A stretch of 64,000 nt of DNA from the NCBI GenBank assembly GCA_028554795.2, contig CM068828.1, positions 16,109,630 to 16,173,629 of the forward strand. Reading direction: 5' to 3'. Shown here piece after piece: positions 1 through 18,129 of the stretch. The notes below the pieces were generated by a model that had not been told where the DNA came from, made no database searches, and was given only the letters and a program-made list of their open reading frames with translations. Source of the DNA: Sinohyriopsis cumingii. Its lineage: Eukaryota > Mollusca > Bivalvia > Unionida > Unionidae. Numbering within the stretch: the stretch's first letter is position 1; the number at the start of each line of letters is the position of its first letter. The position numbers and the translations under genes are program-made.

Positions 1-750
1 AAATAAAATTAAAAAAAGAAATCCATTTATAGGTGTCACACCATGTTTGTGAGTGAGTACTACGTCAACGAATTAGATTGTAATGTTTTACATAAAAGAA
101 TTGCCGATGTTACCTTTGGTATTATATGCACTTATATAGTAAGAAAACAGCATAATGGGAATTGGACAAAACTCCAACCGTTTAGAGTAGTTAACACAGG
201 GGTTCGGGGCTTCATGGAAATAATAAAAACTTTTTTCCATTAAATAGGCTAGTCAGAATACTCGATTTATAGAATAACACTATTTTTTTTTCTTTCTTCT
301 CGATGTTGATAACTAGTATGGTAAAGAAAGAAATCTTGGCACATGTAAGAGATGAGTTAAACACAACAAACAAAAGTACAATGGTTCGCCACAGCAAATT
401 CCCAGCGCTTTTAACTGCATATTGCAACTCCACCCCCTCTCCAACCCAGATACTCACTCACACGTCCTGATTGTGTCACATATGACGGAACTATCCGCTA
501 TGTCTGCTTGTATAAAGTTTAGAAATAAAATATATTTGAAAATGCCATTATAATTGCAACTTGTGCAGAGTTTATATTCGACGCTCTCCGCCAAACATAT
601 TCAACCCTAGACACACAAGACATGGATGTTATCCCTTCGGCAAATGACTACCGCATGGGCGACACAACTATAATTCTGTATCACAATGATCAATGGAAGG
701 GCAGACAGATGGTATTACAGTATATCAGACGCCTTTTTTCTCTCTCTCAG

Positions 751-5449
<4,699 letters not shown>

Positions 5450-5634
5450 CTTCATTGTTTTGGGATCCACACTCTATATTAAGTGATCTTTGATTGCAAA
5501 GCACAGAAAAAAAAAAGAAACTATTCAAATACAGTGCAACAGAAAACCCCAGTTTCATCCAATTCAATTACATATCCGGGTATTTCTGATTATGTTGGAG
5601 TAGTACGATTTTAAGATAAATAATCCCAGGGAGA

Positions 5635-5640
5635 AATAAA
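5635..5640 (+). promoter_or_regulatory. Candidate polyadenylation signal of gene 1
   Basis: AATAAA lies 186 bp after the gene 1 stop codon. A second possible signal (AATAAA near 6298) is farther downstream. The choice between them is not decided by the sequence. Confidence 0.4.
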
Positions 5641-6444
5641 GCCGTCTACGTTGGAGTGATTTACCCAAAGTCAGAAAATGTCTAACCCCATGAAAGCGAA
5701 GCTACGGACCGTATTTGATATTTATTTATATGTTTACTTCATCGATTACAGTAAACGAAAGTAGGATGAACAGCACAGTAATGCATGGGCCACCAGTGTT
5801 TAGTTTTCAAAATAACTGTCAACAAAGAAGACAAACTCAAGGTTTAACGTTGATGACATTGCTTGTCTACTATTGGTACATGCCGATGTGACACTCATAC
5901 GATGAAAAAAAAAGCAAACAACTCAGCTGCCGATAAGGACAGGACTCAAAAATTATATGTACTTTATATGTCTTTGCATTGTTTGCGTAAAATATCAACA
6001 CAAAGACAATTTCCTACTCAGATGCATGTTTAACATGATTTTGTAGAGTGGTAATGTGAAGCGCTAAATGCTATAAAAGCACCCTAAATAGAAACGGGTA
6101 AAGATTCTCAGAGTAACCTTTCTGCACCATAAACCACTATCAAACTACAAACTGTCTCAAAAAGAAACTTGATGCATTACTGAAAAACGGAAAATGTACA
6201 ACCTCCAAGGATTTATCCATGCTAAAAGCTAACGACAGTGTGAGCAGTTGCTTCAACAGTAACATTTGTTTCCTCAGTCTTCACCAATTTTGTGTATAAT
6301 AAATCCCTTGCATAGTAATAATTGATCTCGTATGCCAATATATTTTGCCCCTTAATTGTCTTTTAATTAGATTTTGCTTCATAATACATGTAAAATACTA
6401 ATTGCATTAAAGTTGCTAGCGTTTTGATTAGAGTTCATCTATGC
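5641..6444. other. No gene seen
   Basis: AT-rich sequence downstream of gene 1, perhaps including 3' UTR. No convincing ORF, repeat or splice-linked exon was found. Confidence 0.5.
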
Positions 6445-7133
6445 CAGAGGTTCCCAAACCACGACCCGCGGGCAACTTGTGGCCCGTCAGCTCTCAGAAA
6501 GTGGCCCGCGAGGCCTCTATATTTACTATAAGGTATTTTAATAATTTCAAAAAATTATTGACGTTCAAATAAATAAATAATAACTAGACGAAAGTTGCAC
6601 TAATGCGCAGTCTACATTATTCTAGAGTCTAGAATGTTGTTTCTAAGTCTAAGAAGTCTGTCATTTTGGTCGAGCGCTCGGAGCTCCGTCGGCGTTCGAT
6701 AATTCACTCTGCGCTTGGTTGTGGTGCTTGGATATAATTATCAATTGCGCCCGCTGAGTTAGCGAACCTTTGGGCACGACAGCTTTGTGCCCAGATATTG
6801 ATAAACTGGCATCTGAACATCAGTAACTGGTTGTGAAGAACAGTTACAATTGCAAATTAATTATATTAATATCGGTTTTAGAAACTGATTTAAAATTGTT
6901 AAATGAACGTTTGATTTAAAACCGAAAATGACTGTAGTGTAGGACTGACACTGACTGCTTTTAAAGTTTTAGAATTTGGTTGCTGAAAGTTAATAAATTT
7001 AAGAATGATATTACACGACTTTTATAATTTAATAAACATTGATAAACATTTATAATTTTATAACGTTGTGGCCCGCTTAGTTACCGAAAATAGTAGATAT
7101 GGCCCTCTACTTGAAAAGCTTGGGAACCACTTG
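6445..7133. mobile_element. Non-autonomous hAT-like transposon (689 bp)
   Basis: It starts CAGAGGTTCCCAAACC and ends GCTTGGGAACCACTTG, giving imperfect terminal inverted repeats of the CAG-G-GGTTCCCAA type known from hAT elements. It is flanked by a perfect 8-bp target duplication ATCTATGC (6437-6444 and 7134-7141). No transposase ORF lies inside, so this is an internally deleted or MITE-like copy. Subterminal GTGGCCCGC words occur near both ends. Confidence 0.9.
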
Positions 7134-7314
7134 ATCTATGCCACAAGTACAAACGTTATTTGAAGACTGATTTTGTTATTTCAAGAATGATGGCAGCTTA
7201 TGTTTATAATGTATATACTGTATATTTATCACTTCTCCATTAAATCATTTATATGAAAGTTAGTTATTTTCTTGTATTAATTTCATTTCAAAACATGTGA
7301 TAATTATGTAATGT

Positions 7315-7422
<108 letters not shown>

Positions 7423-7429
7423 CAAAAAT

Positions 7430-7870
7430 ATTAGGCAATGAATTGTCAGTACAGCATGGTAATATAAGCATTCCTAATTCCAAAGATGATGCCATGCAAG
7501 TGGATTCACCCACACTTTCGCAAAAACCAGACAGATATAATTATAACTTTTATTGCGTTTCTGTGCAAAGTGGGGTAATGAACATACATTATACGACAAC
7601 ACATCTTTTCTTGGTGTCAATATATTTCTCAGATTTTCTCTTCCGGCTGAGATATCACATTATCCTGCTTACACATGTTCTGACAAAATTGTAATTATTG
7701 TCAGTGGTGGAGACGGTAGAGAGGATACACTTGAATAATAATGTTTACAATGTGTACTGTTAATGATTTATTTTATTTATGAAAATGGGTGGGGAGTTAA
7801 TAAAATTTGTGGAAATTCTGTTTTTCTGTGACAAAAAACAAGCATATTGTCATGCTAGTTGAAAGATATT
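7430..7870. repeat. Duplicated block, 'tail' copy 1
   Basis: It contains the order TTTCTCAGATTTTCTC, then ATTATTGTCAGTGGTGGAGA, GGTAGAGAGGATACA and TTAATAAAATTTGTGGAAATTCTG. The same words in the same order occur at 14585-14780, and the first part at 19770-19880. Confidence 0.8.
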
Positions 7871-8093
7871 ATCACTGTATCTGTATTAAAACCCTTCATG
7901 ACTGCTGATTGTCAAGTTAAATAACCTTTCGGAGTAAAACAATAACAGACACATTAAAAATATTATTTTGAGGAGATATAATGTATTTATTCAGTGAAAC
8001 TGGGGCTTGAACACACACACACACGCGCGCGCGGGCACGATACTCATGATCTACATTTAGTGACCGGTTGTTACACGAAATATGGGTTGATGC

Positions 8094-8262
8094 CATGTCT
8101 ATGCAATCTAAACGACAGATTTAACATCAGTCTATGCAGTCTAAACGACAGATTTAACATCAGTCTATGCAATCTAAACGACAGATTTAACATCAGTCTA
8201 TGCAATCTAACCGACAGATTTAACATCAGTCTATGCAATCTAAACGACAGATTTAACATCAA
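8094..8262. repeat. 33-bp tandem repeat, five units
   Basis: Unit CAGTCTATGCAATCTAAACG followed by ACAGATTTAACAT. It is nearly perfect, so it is recent. Because 33 is a multiple of 3 it makes 11-residue repeats (SLCNLNDRFNI) in one frame, which I do not regard as coding. Confidence 0.95.
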
Positions 8263-8319
8263 CTCGTTTGACTTGACCTTGGCATGAGATAAAATTGTAA
8301 CATTTTCGTTTTTGAATCC

Positions 8320-8538
8320 AACATCTGCCTCGCTTGGCGCTCAGCATTAAGAGGTTTGTGTTAGGACTGGTCGGCCTCTTGTCAGGATAATGTGACTGAG
8401 TGGAACATCATGCCTCATTTTTGCGGCATGATGCCCCAGTGCTAGACATCGCTATAAAGTGTCACACTGCAGACATCGTAGCGATATGACATAATTTTTT
8501 TAAAGCTACTTAAAAAATCCAACACACACACACACACT
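8320..8538 (+). mobile_element. SINE family 2, 5'-truncated copy
   Basis: It begins in the body (CTGCCTCGCTTGGCGCTCAG) and runs to a (CA)n tail. The tRNA-like head is missing, as expected of incomplete reverse transcription. Confidence 0.85.
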
Positions 8539-8548
8539 ATGTAACTTA

Positions 8549-8815
8549 TGGGTCTATGAAAGTATGATTAACAGCATACCCTGAAATAAACACTAAATAG
8601 AATGTGGTAATATCACGTGTACATGACTTAGCAATAAAAATATCTACAAATATAATACCATTAAAGAATATATCCATTGGAAAAGAAAATTGATTATTGA
8701 ACTATACACAGAAGATAATGTAATCCGAGGAGAATATGTTATCGTTTGATCTACCTAATGGGACTCTTCACAAAAAGCTTAATCATTATTCGCAAGTAAA
8801 TATACGTAACATGCC
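8549..8815. repeat. Duplicated block, left flank of 36-bp array (copy A)
   Basis: It matches 16555-16805 closely along its length: ACAGCATACCCTGAAATAAA, TATATCCATTGGAAAA, TTATCGTTTGATCTACC, ACTCTTCACAAAAAGCTT and CATTATTCGCAAGTAAA appear in the same order. Both copies lead directly into the 36-bp minisatellite. Confidence 0.88.
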
Positions 8816-10335
8816 CTCGCTCACTGCCACGATAAACATACATAACATGCCCTAGTTTACTGCCAGGATAAACACCATAGCATGCCATCGCTCACTGCCC
8901 CGGTCAAAATCATAACATGCCCAAGTTCAATGTTACGTTAAACATACATAACATGGCCTCGCTAACTGCCACGGTAAGCATGCATAACATGCTCTCGCTC
9001 ACTGCCACGATAAACATACATAGCATGCCTTCGTTCACTGCCACGGTAAACATACATGACATGCCCTCGCTCACTGCCACGGTAAACATACACAACATGG
9101 CCTCGCTCATGGCCACGATAAACATACACAACATGGCCTCGCTCATTGCCACGATAAACATACATAACATGCCCTCGCTCAATGCCATGATAAACATACA
9201 TAACATGCCCTCGCTCACAGCCATGATAAACATACACAACATGCCCTCGCTCACTGCCACGGTAAACATACATAACTTGCCCTCGCTCGCTGCCACGGTG
9301 AACATACATAACATGGCCTCGCTCACTACCACTGTAAACATGTATAACATACCCTCGCTCACTGCCACTGTAAACATACATAACATGCCGTCGGTCACTG
9401 CCACAGTAAATATGCATAACATGCCCTCGCTCACTGCCACTGTAAACATACATAACATGCCCTCGCTCACTGCCATGATAAGCATACATAACATGCCCTC
9501 GCCCACTGCCACAGTAAACATGCATAACATGCCCTCGCTCACTGCCATGATAAACATACATAACATGCCCTCGCTCACAGCCATGATAAACATACATAAC
9601 ATGCCCTCACTCACTGCCACGGTAAACATACATAACATGCCCTCGCTCAATGCCACGGTAAACATACACAACATGGCCTCGCTCATTGCCACGATAAACA
9701 TACATAACATGCCCTCGCTCAATGCCATGATAAACATACACAACATGCCCTCGCTCACTGCCACGGTAAGCATACATAACTTGCCCTCGCTCGCTGCCAC
9801 GGTGAACATACATAACATGGCCTCGTTCACTACCACTGTAAACATGCATAACATACCCTCGCTCACTGCCACTGTAAACATACATAACATGCCGTCGGTC
9901 ACTGCCACAGTAAATATGCATAACATGCCCTCGCTCACTGCCACTGTAAACATACATAACATGCCCTCGCTTACTGCCATGATAAGCATACATAACATGC
10001 CCTCGCCCACTGCCACAGTAAACATGCATAACATGCCCTCGCTCACTGCCACTGTAAACATACATAACATGTCGTCGCTCATCGCCACAGTAAACATACA
10101 TAACATGCCCTCGCTCACCGCCACTGTAAACATACATAATATGCCCTCGCTCACTGCTACGGTAAGCATACATAACATGCTCTCGCTCACCGCCACGGTA
10201 AACATACATGCCCTCGCTCACTACCACTGTAAACATGTATAACACATGCTCTCGCTCACTGCCACGGTAAACATACATAACATGCTCTCGCTCGCTGCCA
10301 CGGTAAACATACATAACATGCCATCCATCACTAGC
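8800..10335. repeat. 36-bp minisatellite with 504-bp higher-order repeat
   Basis: About 42 units of a 36-bp repeat (AACATACATAACATGCCCTC, then GCTCACTGCCACGGTA). The rare variants around 9277 recur at 9781, an offset of exactly 504 bp or 14 units, so a 14-unit block was itself duplicated. The array is open across hundreds of codons on both strands (441 residues +, 431 residues -), giving 12-residue peptide repeats. Openness on opposite strands with no other coding sign points to a repeat by-product. Confidence 0.96.
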
Positions 10336-10349
10336 ACGGTCTTGCTTCA

Positions 10350-10640
10350 AATGTAGATAAATCAGACTAGAAGAACTAGTTATAGAAACATTGGTATGGG
10401 GTTTACGCTATGAAACTATGGATGACTTCTTGGTTTCCAAATATGATAGGCTACGAAATGAATTAATTCAACTATGGACTTGAAAACCGTTTTAAGGATG
10501 ATTAACACTGTGGCATGGAAATCATTCGCAACCTTACTAACTCGAAACAGTACGTTTGAGATCAATAAACCGTCATTTTATCTGTAAATACTTGACTAGG
10601 ATGAGCGAACTCATCTTGACAAAGAGGGCTACGCCAACAG
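10350..10640. repeat. Duplicated block, right flank of 36-bp array (copy A)
   Basis: It matches 17165-17400: ATCAAACTATGG-like words, ATGATAGGCTA, TTGAAATCATTTGCAAC-like words and CAGTACGTTTGAGATCAATAA appear in the same order, ending GATGAGCGAAC. Confidence 0.82.
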
Positions 10641-10763
10641 TAGCCAATATACGGACAATTGCGACATGGCGGTTACCCCGGGCGCCAGAGGTCTTGGTGC
10701 GCCGAAACCCGTTTGGGCCTTCATCGTCGCCCCGGGCGCCATTTCCCTTAGTACGCCACTGCA
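10640..10763 (-). mobile_element. GC-rich transposon-like fragment
   Basis: A GC-rich island with repeated CCCCGGGCGCCA words and an edge CCCTTAGTACGCCACTG, resembling the CAGTGGCGTA... ends of hAT-type elements. It interrupts the copy A block, since copy B at about 17400 lacks it. Its left boundary is unclear. Confidence 0.5.
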
Positions 10764-10921
10764 TACGATCAAAGATAAAGAACATAGACTGGTTTGACCT
10801 GCTTTTCCTCGCACCAAACGCAAGCAATGCATGACGACATGCATTTAGAAAATACTGATATTCGTGCCTGCAGTTAAATATTATACGGTCCTTTAAATAC
10901 CACAATTATCAGTTAAGTATT

Positions 10922-11168
10922 ATGTTGTTGTTGTAGGGTTTAACGCCATTTTTCAGCACACGATAGGCTTTACATGGCGGCCAGTATTAATGGTGGAGGA
11001 AGAACCCGGGAAAACCCCGGAAAGAACCACCGACCCACGAGAAGTTACTGGCAAGCTTTCTCACATACCCACAATGGCTGAATCCGAGACTCAACCAGTG
11101 CAGAGCGAGTTGAGATGGCAGTGATCCGTAACGGAGAGCGCTTTAGACCACTCGGCCGCTCGGGGCCC
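10922..11168 (-). mobile_element. tRNA-headed SINE, family 1
   Basis: Read on the - strand: a tRNA-like head (GGCCGAGTGGTCTAAAGCGC), a conserved centre (GTGGGTCGGTGGTTCTTTCC to CTCCACCATTAATACTGG), an end GGCGTTAAACCC and a (CAA)n tail. It is inserted at the start of the 39-bp repeat region of copy A, where copy B has no insertion. Confidence 0.88.
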
Positions 11169-11169
11169 A

Positions 11170-11910
11170 TAAGTATCATGTGATCTTTTGAATACCACAA
11201 TTAGCAGTAAAGTAATATATGGTCCTTCGAATACCGCAATTAGCAGTTAATTACTATGTGGTTGTTGCATTCGGGTTCAAAGGACACACAAACACCAAGT
11301 GAGGTCCTACAACTTTATGTAAAATAAAACTAAAATCTTAACATAAACTAGAAAACCAGTGTTGCTTACAGCACCAAGACCAACTAAAATATGCCTGCTC
11401 TACCACTCTGCTCTTGTTTTAGTAAGGGTTAGAGATAAGTGATCTTAATTAAATTAGCATTTGTGCCACATCCAGGCTCAGTTAGCCATAGGGAAAATAA
11501 ACAACCGACACTGTTGACAGTCTCTGGTATCATATATCCAGAATGCTGGGATTATTGTTCTGGTGTCACTACTAACAATTAGAATCTGCTAGAATCTGAT
11601 ACAGGCACTTACAACAGTGGTCTATTGAATACCGCACTTAACATTAAAGTAATACGTGGTCCATTGAATACTACAATTAACAGTTAATTAATATGTGGTA
11701 CTTTGAATGTCACACATTAAGTTAAGTATTATGTGGTCCTTTGAATCCATAATTAGCAGTTAAGTAATACGAGGACCTTTGAATACCGCAATTAGCAGTT
11801 AAGTATTATGTGGTCCATTGAATACCGCAGTTAAGAGTTCAATAATAGGTGGTCCATTGAATACCGTAATTAACAGCTAAGTAATATGTGGTCCAGTGAA
11901 TACCACACTT
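11170..11910. repeat. 39-bp minisatellite (copy A), interrupted
   Basis: Units like TGGTCCTTTGAATACCGCAA followed by TTAGCAGTTAAGTATTATG, at 11180-11260 and 11620-11910. The intervening 11265-11610 is a different sequence. The same unit forms the array at 17540-17875. Confidence 0.85.
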
Positions 11911-12228
11911 AGCAGCTTCCGTTGTTTCGTTTGCTATAAATTAAGTCGAGCACACTGTCGAATAATATGTACTCGATTTAGTCTCGGCCTAATAGACTGA
12001 ATAGAATCTTGTGGTGGCATATTGTACGATGTAGTTGTGACAGCCAATACAGTTGTGTACTGTAGAATGCTTAAAGAAGAACAATTAGCACTAGCAACAA
12101 TTAACACATGCAAAAATCATCCGAGTTTATTTTTCAATGGGAACATATCACTTAGATCCAGAGTTAAGAATAACATCTAAAACATTCCTCATGATCAGAA
12201 AGTGAGATGAATGAAACCAGATATAATC
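11910..12228. repeat. Duplicated block, after 39-bp array (copy A)
   Basis: AACAGCTTCC-like, TGCTATAAATTA and ATGTACTCGATTTAG words match 17870-17950 in order. The remainder is unassigned. Confidence 0.65.
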
Positions 12229-12480
12229 GGGGCCCCTAGTGGCCGAGTGGTCTAAAGCGCTCTCCGTTACGGATCACTGCCATCTCACCTCTGTCTGCGT
12301 GGGTTCGAGTCTCGGATTCGGCCAATGCGGGTATGTGAAAAAGCTTGCCAGTAGCTTCTCGTGGGTCGGTGGTTCTTCCCGGGGTTTTCCCGGGTTCTTC
12401 CTCCACCATTAATACTGGCCGCCATGCATAGCCTATCGTGTGCTGAAAAATGGCGTTAAACCCCACAACAACAACAACAT
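12229..12480 (+). mobile_element. tRNA-headed SINE, family 1, complete copy
   Basis: tRNA-like head with box A TGGCCGAGTGG and box B GGTTCGAGTCTC, the same centre as the 10922-11168 copy, and an (ACA)n tail at 12463-12478. The - strand ORF across it is a SINE by-product, not a gene. Confidence 0.92.
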
Positions 12481-12487
12481 ACATAAT

Positions 12488-12559
12488 CAGCCGGGGATCG
12501 AACCCACGACCTCCAGCATCCGAGGCGGACGCTCTAACCACTAGGCCACCGGAGTGGTC
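12488..12559 (-). mobile_element. SINE family 2 head only
   Basis: A 72-bp tRNA-like head on the - strand (GGCCTAGTGGTTAGAGCGTC, box B GGGTTCGATCCCC). It touches the tail of the family 1 SINE and has no family 2 body. It is not a working tRNA gene, because it is the same head as in the SINE copies. Confidence 0.8.
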
Positions 12560-13020
12560 GATATTTTTAAGATGGTTGGGCATGAATTCCTATTGAAAAT
12601 ATACAAAATTAAATTTCCAGATATATAAACAGTGATAATAATAATAATAATAGTAAACAATCAGCATCGAAAGACTCGTACTGAGTCTGCAAAAGAGTAC
12701 CTAATCTAGACCCATCCAAAATAAGATCCCCAGATTCCATCAATATCAATTAGATAATGATATCAGTACATGAATTTCAAATACACTGTGTTCGAGACCA
12801 ATAACACAAATCGTATTAGAAGGAAAATTAGCTGAAACATCATAAAACAATAAAAATTATCTAGAAAATAATAATAAAAGCCATGATTAAAATTTTTGCC
12901 ATGCAACAGTTTCAAATTTTGTTTATAGTCGAATAAAATATGCAAATGGTGAGCACCAGTAGATACACAATTAAAAGGAACATATGGGCCATGACGTACA
13001 AATACAATATAACCTCATGG

Positions 13021-13299
13021 CTAGGTCGTGGGTTCGATCCCCGGCCGAGTCATACGAAAGACTTACAAAAGTGGTACTAACAGCTGCCTCGCTTGGCGCT
13101 AAGCAATAAGAGGTTAGTGTTAGGACTGGTCGGCCTGGTGTCAGGATAATGTGACTGGGTGGAACATCATGCTACATGTCTGGGGCATGATGCCCCAGTG
13201 CTAGACATCACTATAAACTGCCACATTACAGACATCGTAGCGATATGACTGAAATATTGTTAAAGCTACGTTAAAAATGCAAATCACACACACACACAT
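13021..13299 (+). mobile_element. SINE family 2, nearly full copy
   Basis: It starts inside the tRNA-like head at box B (GGGTTCGATCCCC), then carries the full body and a (CA)n tail ending at about 13299. Confidence 0.88.
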
Positions 13300-13371
13300 A
13301 CATGACTACTTATTTTTTTTCTTCTCGGTACGCCTTGAAAAGAGTTGGTATAGGTCCGTGCTGGCCGGCGG

Positions 13372-13373
<2 letters not shown>

Positions 13374-13463
<90 letters not shown>
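13374..13463. repeat. (TA)n microsatellite
   Basis: About 90 bp of pure TA just upstream of a core copy of the duplicated block. Confidence 0.98.
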
Positions 13464-13467
<4 letters not shown>

Positions 13468-13479
13468 GCACGCAGATAC

Positions 13480-14885
<1,406 letters not shown>

Positions 14886-16550
14886 GTGCAAATTGTTGTA
14901 GATTTTTTGTCGCAGCACATTTGTCGTGATCAGCGTGACAAGTAACCATTAAAGTTGGCATATGGGCTAGGATCGCAATAAACTTCTGCCTGCGAATGAT
15001 TGGATATGCTCTGCTTGTGGTGGCGGATGGGATTTGAATTAGGACTCCCAAGGGTAACGGTCCGACAGAGATAGTAACGTAGGGTCAAGTAGATGAACAC
15101 GACCAAGTAGAGACAATCCAGAGACAAGTTGTGTCATCTGGAAATAAGTGTCATAAAATGAAATCTTCTAGAAACAGTTATTAATATATGCATAATAGAC
15201 ATAGTTATTCTTGCCTTGATGGGAGGGTACAAATTTGGTGGCTAAACTAAACGAGCGGGTGCGTGTTCCCAGACGAAATTCAAGGTTTTAAAAATTTCCA
15301 TCGCGACGGGGACGGGGGTCTGGAAGGATTTGAGAAACCCGGAACCAGAGAGAGATTCCGCTACATAGAACGACAGAGTCTTGAAATGGCGCAAAGGTAT
15401 TGTCTCAATTGCATACAATATGTTTATTGATGTAAATTTGTAAATATTTTCTGTTTAATTTATTTGTTTTAAATTAATACTTCAATTTTTATTGAGTTTA
15501 GAAATTAGTATTTACCTTGAGTTGAAGTTAACCGTGCATTCATTATCTGCAATGTTATATAATTCATGTATTGTAAGAATGACATACAATATTTCATTCA
15601 TATGAATGTGATCGGATTTAGTGGTTTGCATGCAAAAGAAATCGTGTATTGTACCACACATGTATGCTAAGAATTGACTTTAATATGTCTATGTCAGTGA
15701 ATCGCTATTTAGCAAGTATCGTAATTAGGACAAGATGTCAGGTCCATTAATTGATTTATACAATTAAATTTGTGAATGTACAGCCCACAGTGGGATGAAA
15801 TAGTTTATCTAAGAGATCTAGGTATGTCATGGTTCAAGTTATGAATGTGGCTAGCAGGTAAGAAAAATACATAAATTTCATGTTAATATTATTGTGTATC
15901 AGTGTCAGGTTACGCACTGACCACGTTAGCTTAGTGTTTGATGAGTTACGATAAGACGATATCTGACGTAAAAACAGTGAGACTATCGTTCAATTTCAGG
16001 AGATGAAAACCTGACAAATATTTCGGTTGCATATTATATTTATTGGAAAGGGTAAAATAGCTCCATATATGTGCTACGCAGTGGGAAGGAGTACATATTA
16101 CAATCAGTTTACGGTTGATGACCTGAAGACGTTGGAGAAGGGGGGGGGGGCAGAGAAGGAAAGGAAATACGGCAGCGCTGACCTGTTGCCAACAGATCAT
16201 TTGGAAATGACCGGAAGCAACCAGGTTATGCTGACATGCCAGCAATTTGAATTCGACCAATCACTTTAGTATATGAGGAATTTTATTTTATCGGTATGCC
16301 TAACGGCTAACTGCATTTCGCATAAAGTTTGTAATTCTATTTCTGAGAGAAAGTTTAACATTCAAATATCATGTTCAATTTATTTTGTTTATGTAATTGA
16401 TTAAATTGTTACACTTTACATACGGGGGCTCGTGTTGTTCTATTTTATATCTTTGCTCAGATATCGATGATTTCATCCTTAATTTCATGTTTTCTTTTAT
16501 GTTTGCTCAATCAGAACAATAACGCTGTTGTCGATCATATCATGCCACTA
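14886..16550. other. No gene seen
   Basis: AT-rich sequence with only short ORFs (104 and 80 residues, on opposite strands over the same stretch near 16.0-16.27 kb) and a G10 run at 16141. No recognisable protein or repeat. Confidence 0.5.
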
Positions 16551-16554
16551 CACG

Positions 16555-16805
16555 GGGCTACGAAAGTATGATTTACAGCAAATCCTGAAATAAACACTAG
16601 ATAGAATGACGTAAGAACACCTGTGTACGATTTTTATCGGTACAGAATATATTAAAATATAATACCAGTACAGAATATATCCATTGGAAAAAAAAATTGA
16701 TAACTATTGAACTACACACAGAAAATAACGTAATCCAAGGAGAAATATCTTATCGTTTGATCTACCAAATGGTACTCTTCACAAAAAGCTTGATCATTAT
16801 TCGCA
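16555..16805. repeat. Duplicated block, left flank of 36-bp array (copy B)
   Basis: Close match to 8549-8815. See that entry for the shared words. The offset between copies is about 8.0 kb. Confidence 0.88.
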
Positions 16806-17100
16806 AGTAAACATGCATAACATGCCATCGCCCACTGCCACTGTAAAAAAACACATAACATGCCATCGCCCACTGCCACTGTAAAACACACGTAACATGT
16901 CATCGCTCACTGCCACTGTAAAACACGCATACTATGCCATCGCCCACTGCCACTGTAAAACACATAACATGCCATCGCTCACTGCCACTGTGAAACACAC
17001 GTAACATGACATCGCCCACTGCCACTGTAAAGCACACATAACATGTCATCGCTCACCGCCACTGTAAAACACACATAACATATCACTGCTCACTGCCATG
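16805..17100. repeat. 36-bp minisatellite (copy B), short array
   Basis: About eight units of the same repeat as at 8800-10335 (CATAACATGCCATCGCCCAC, then TGCCACTGTAAA). This copy is five times shorter, so the array expanded in copy A or contracted here after the duplication. Confidence 0.92.
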
Positions 17101-17164
17101 GCTTTGATGAACTGTTACTAAACTAAGGACGAAAGAATTTGTGGGTTTTTTTTTTTTGTTTTTT

Positions 17165-17520
17165 TTTTGTAGACGCGTGGGTATGGGTCTACGTTATCAA
17201 ACTATGGGCTGCTACTTTGTTTCCACATGTGATAGACTATATAATAAATTAGTTCAGCCATAGGTTTTTAATATTGAATTCATGATGGTTACCAATGTGG
17301 TATTGAAATCATTTGCAACATTTCAAAACTGAAACAGTACGTTTGAGATCAATAAACAGCCATTTTTGGCTATACATAATCGACTGGGGTGAGCGAACAC
17401 CTAAAGATTTATACGTTAAAGGTAGCTAACATACAATCAAAAGAAAACGAACGAATAAAAACAATTTGATTTTCAAGACCAAGCACACAAAATCCTTGAG
17501 GAAATACTGATTGTGTGCAT
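17165..17520. repeat. Duplicated block, right flank of 36-bp array (copy B)
   Basis: It matches 10350-10640 and 10840-10880. It lacks the GC-rich fragment found in copy A. Confidence 0.8.
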
Positions 17521-17880
17521 GCGGTTAAATAGTATATGCTTCATTGAATGCCACAATTAGTAATTAAATAGTATGTGGTCCTTTGACCACCACAATTAGC
17601 AGTTAAATATGATGTGGTCCTTTGACCACCACAATTAGCAAGTACATATTTATTTGGTCTTTTGAACACCACAATTAGCAATTAAATATGATGCGGTCCT
17701 TTGACCACCACAATTAGCAATTACATGTTTATTTGGTCTTTTGAACACCACAATTAGTAATTAAATATGATGTGGTCCTTTAATCACGACAATAAGCAGT
17801 AAATATTATCTTTTCCTTTGAATACCACAATTAGCAGTAAATATTATGTGGTCTATCGAATACCACAATTAACAGCTTCC
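17521..17880. repeat. 39-bp minisatellite (copy B)
   Basis: About nine units like TGGTCCTTTGACCACCACAA followed by TTAGCAATTAAATATGA, uninterrupted by a SINE. Confidence 0.9.
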
Positions 17881-18129
17881 TTGGGGTTTTCTGTGTGCTA
17901 TAAATTAGGCTAAACACTGTGCCAAATAAAATGTACTCGATTTAGAAGCGGCCATCCAAGACTGTACATAATCCTGTGATGCATATTGTGTGAGGTCTTA
18001 AAGTTGCTGGAGGTACAACTTTTGTGGGTACACACAATCGAACATCGCATGGCATGAAGTGTGTGTATGTGTATGCACACGAACACAGACACATGAGATT
18101 ATGTGTGTATGTGTATGCACACGAACACA

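Noticed and set aside
8910..10205. 431- and 441-residue ORFs on opposite strands
   Set aside because: Both arise from the 36-bp tandem repeat; two strands cannot both be constrained so simply, and no splice, start or domain signs exist.
10573..10905. 110-residue - strand ORF
   Set aside because: It covers the GC-rich transposon fragment and parts of the duplicated block; no domain.
12488..12559. A tRNA gene
   Set aside because: It has box A and box B, but the same sequence heads several SINE copies, and the cloverleaf is imperfect.
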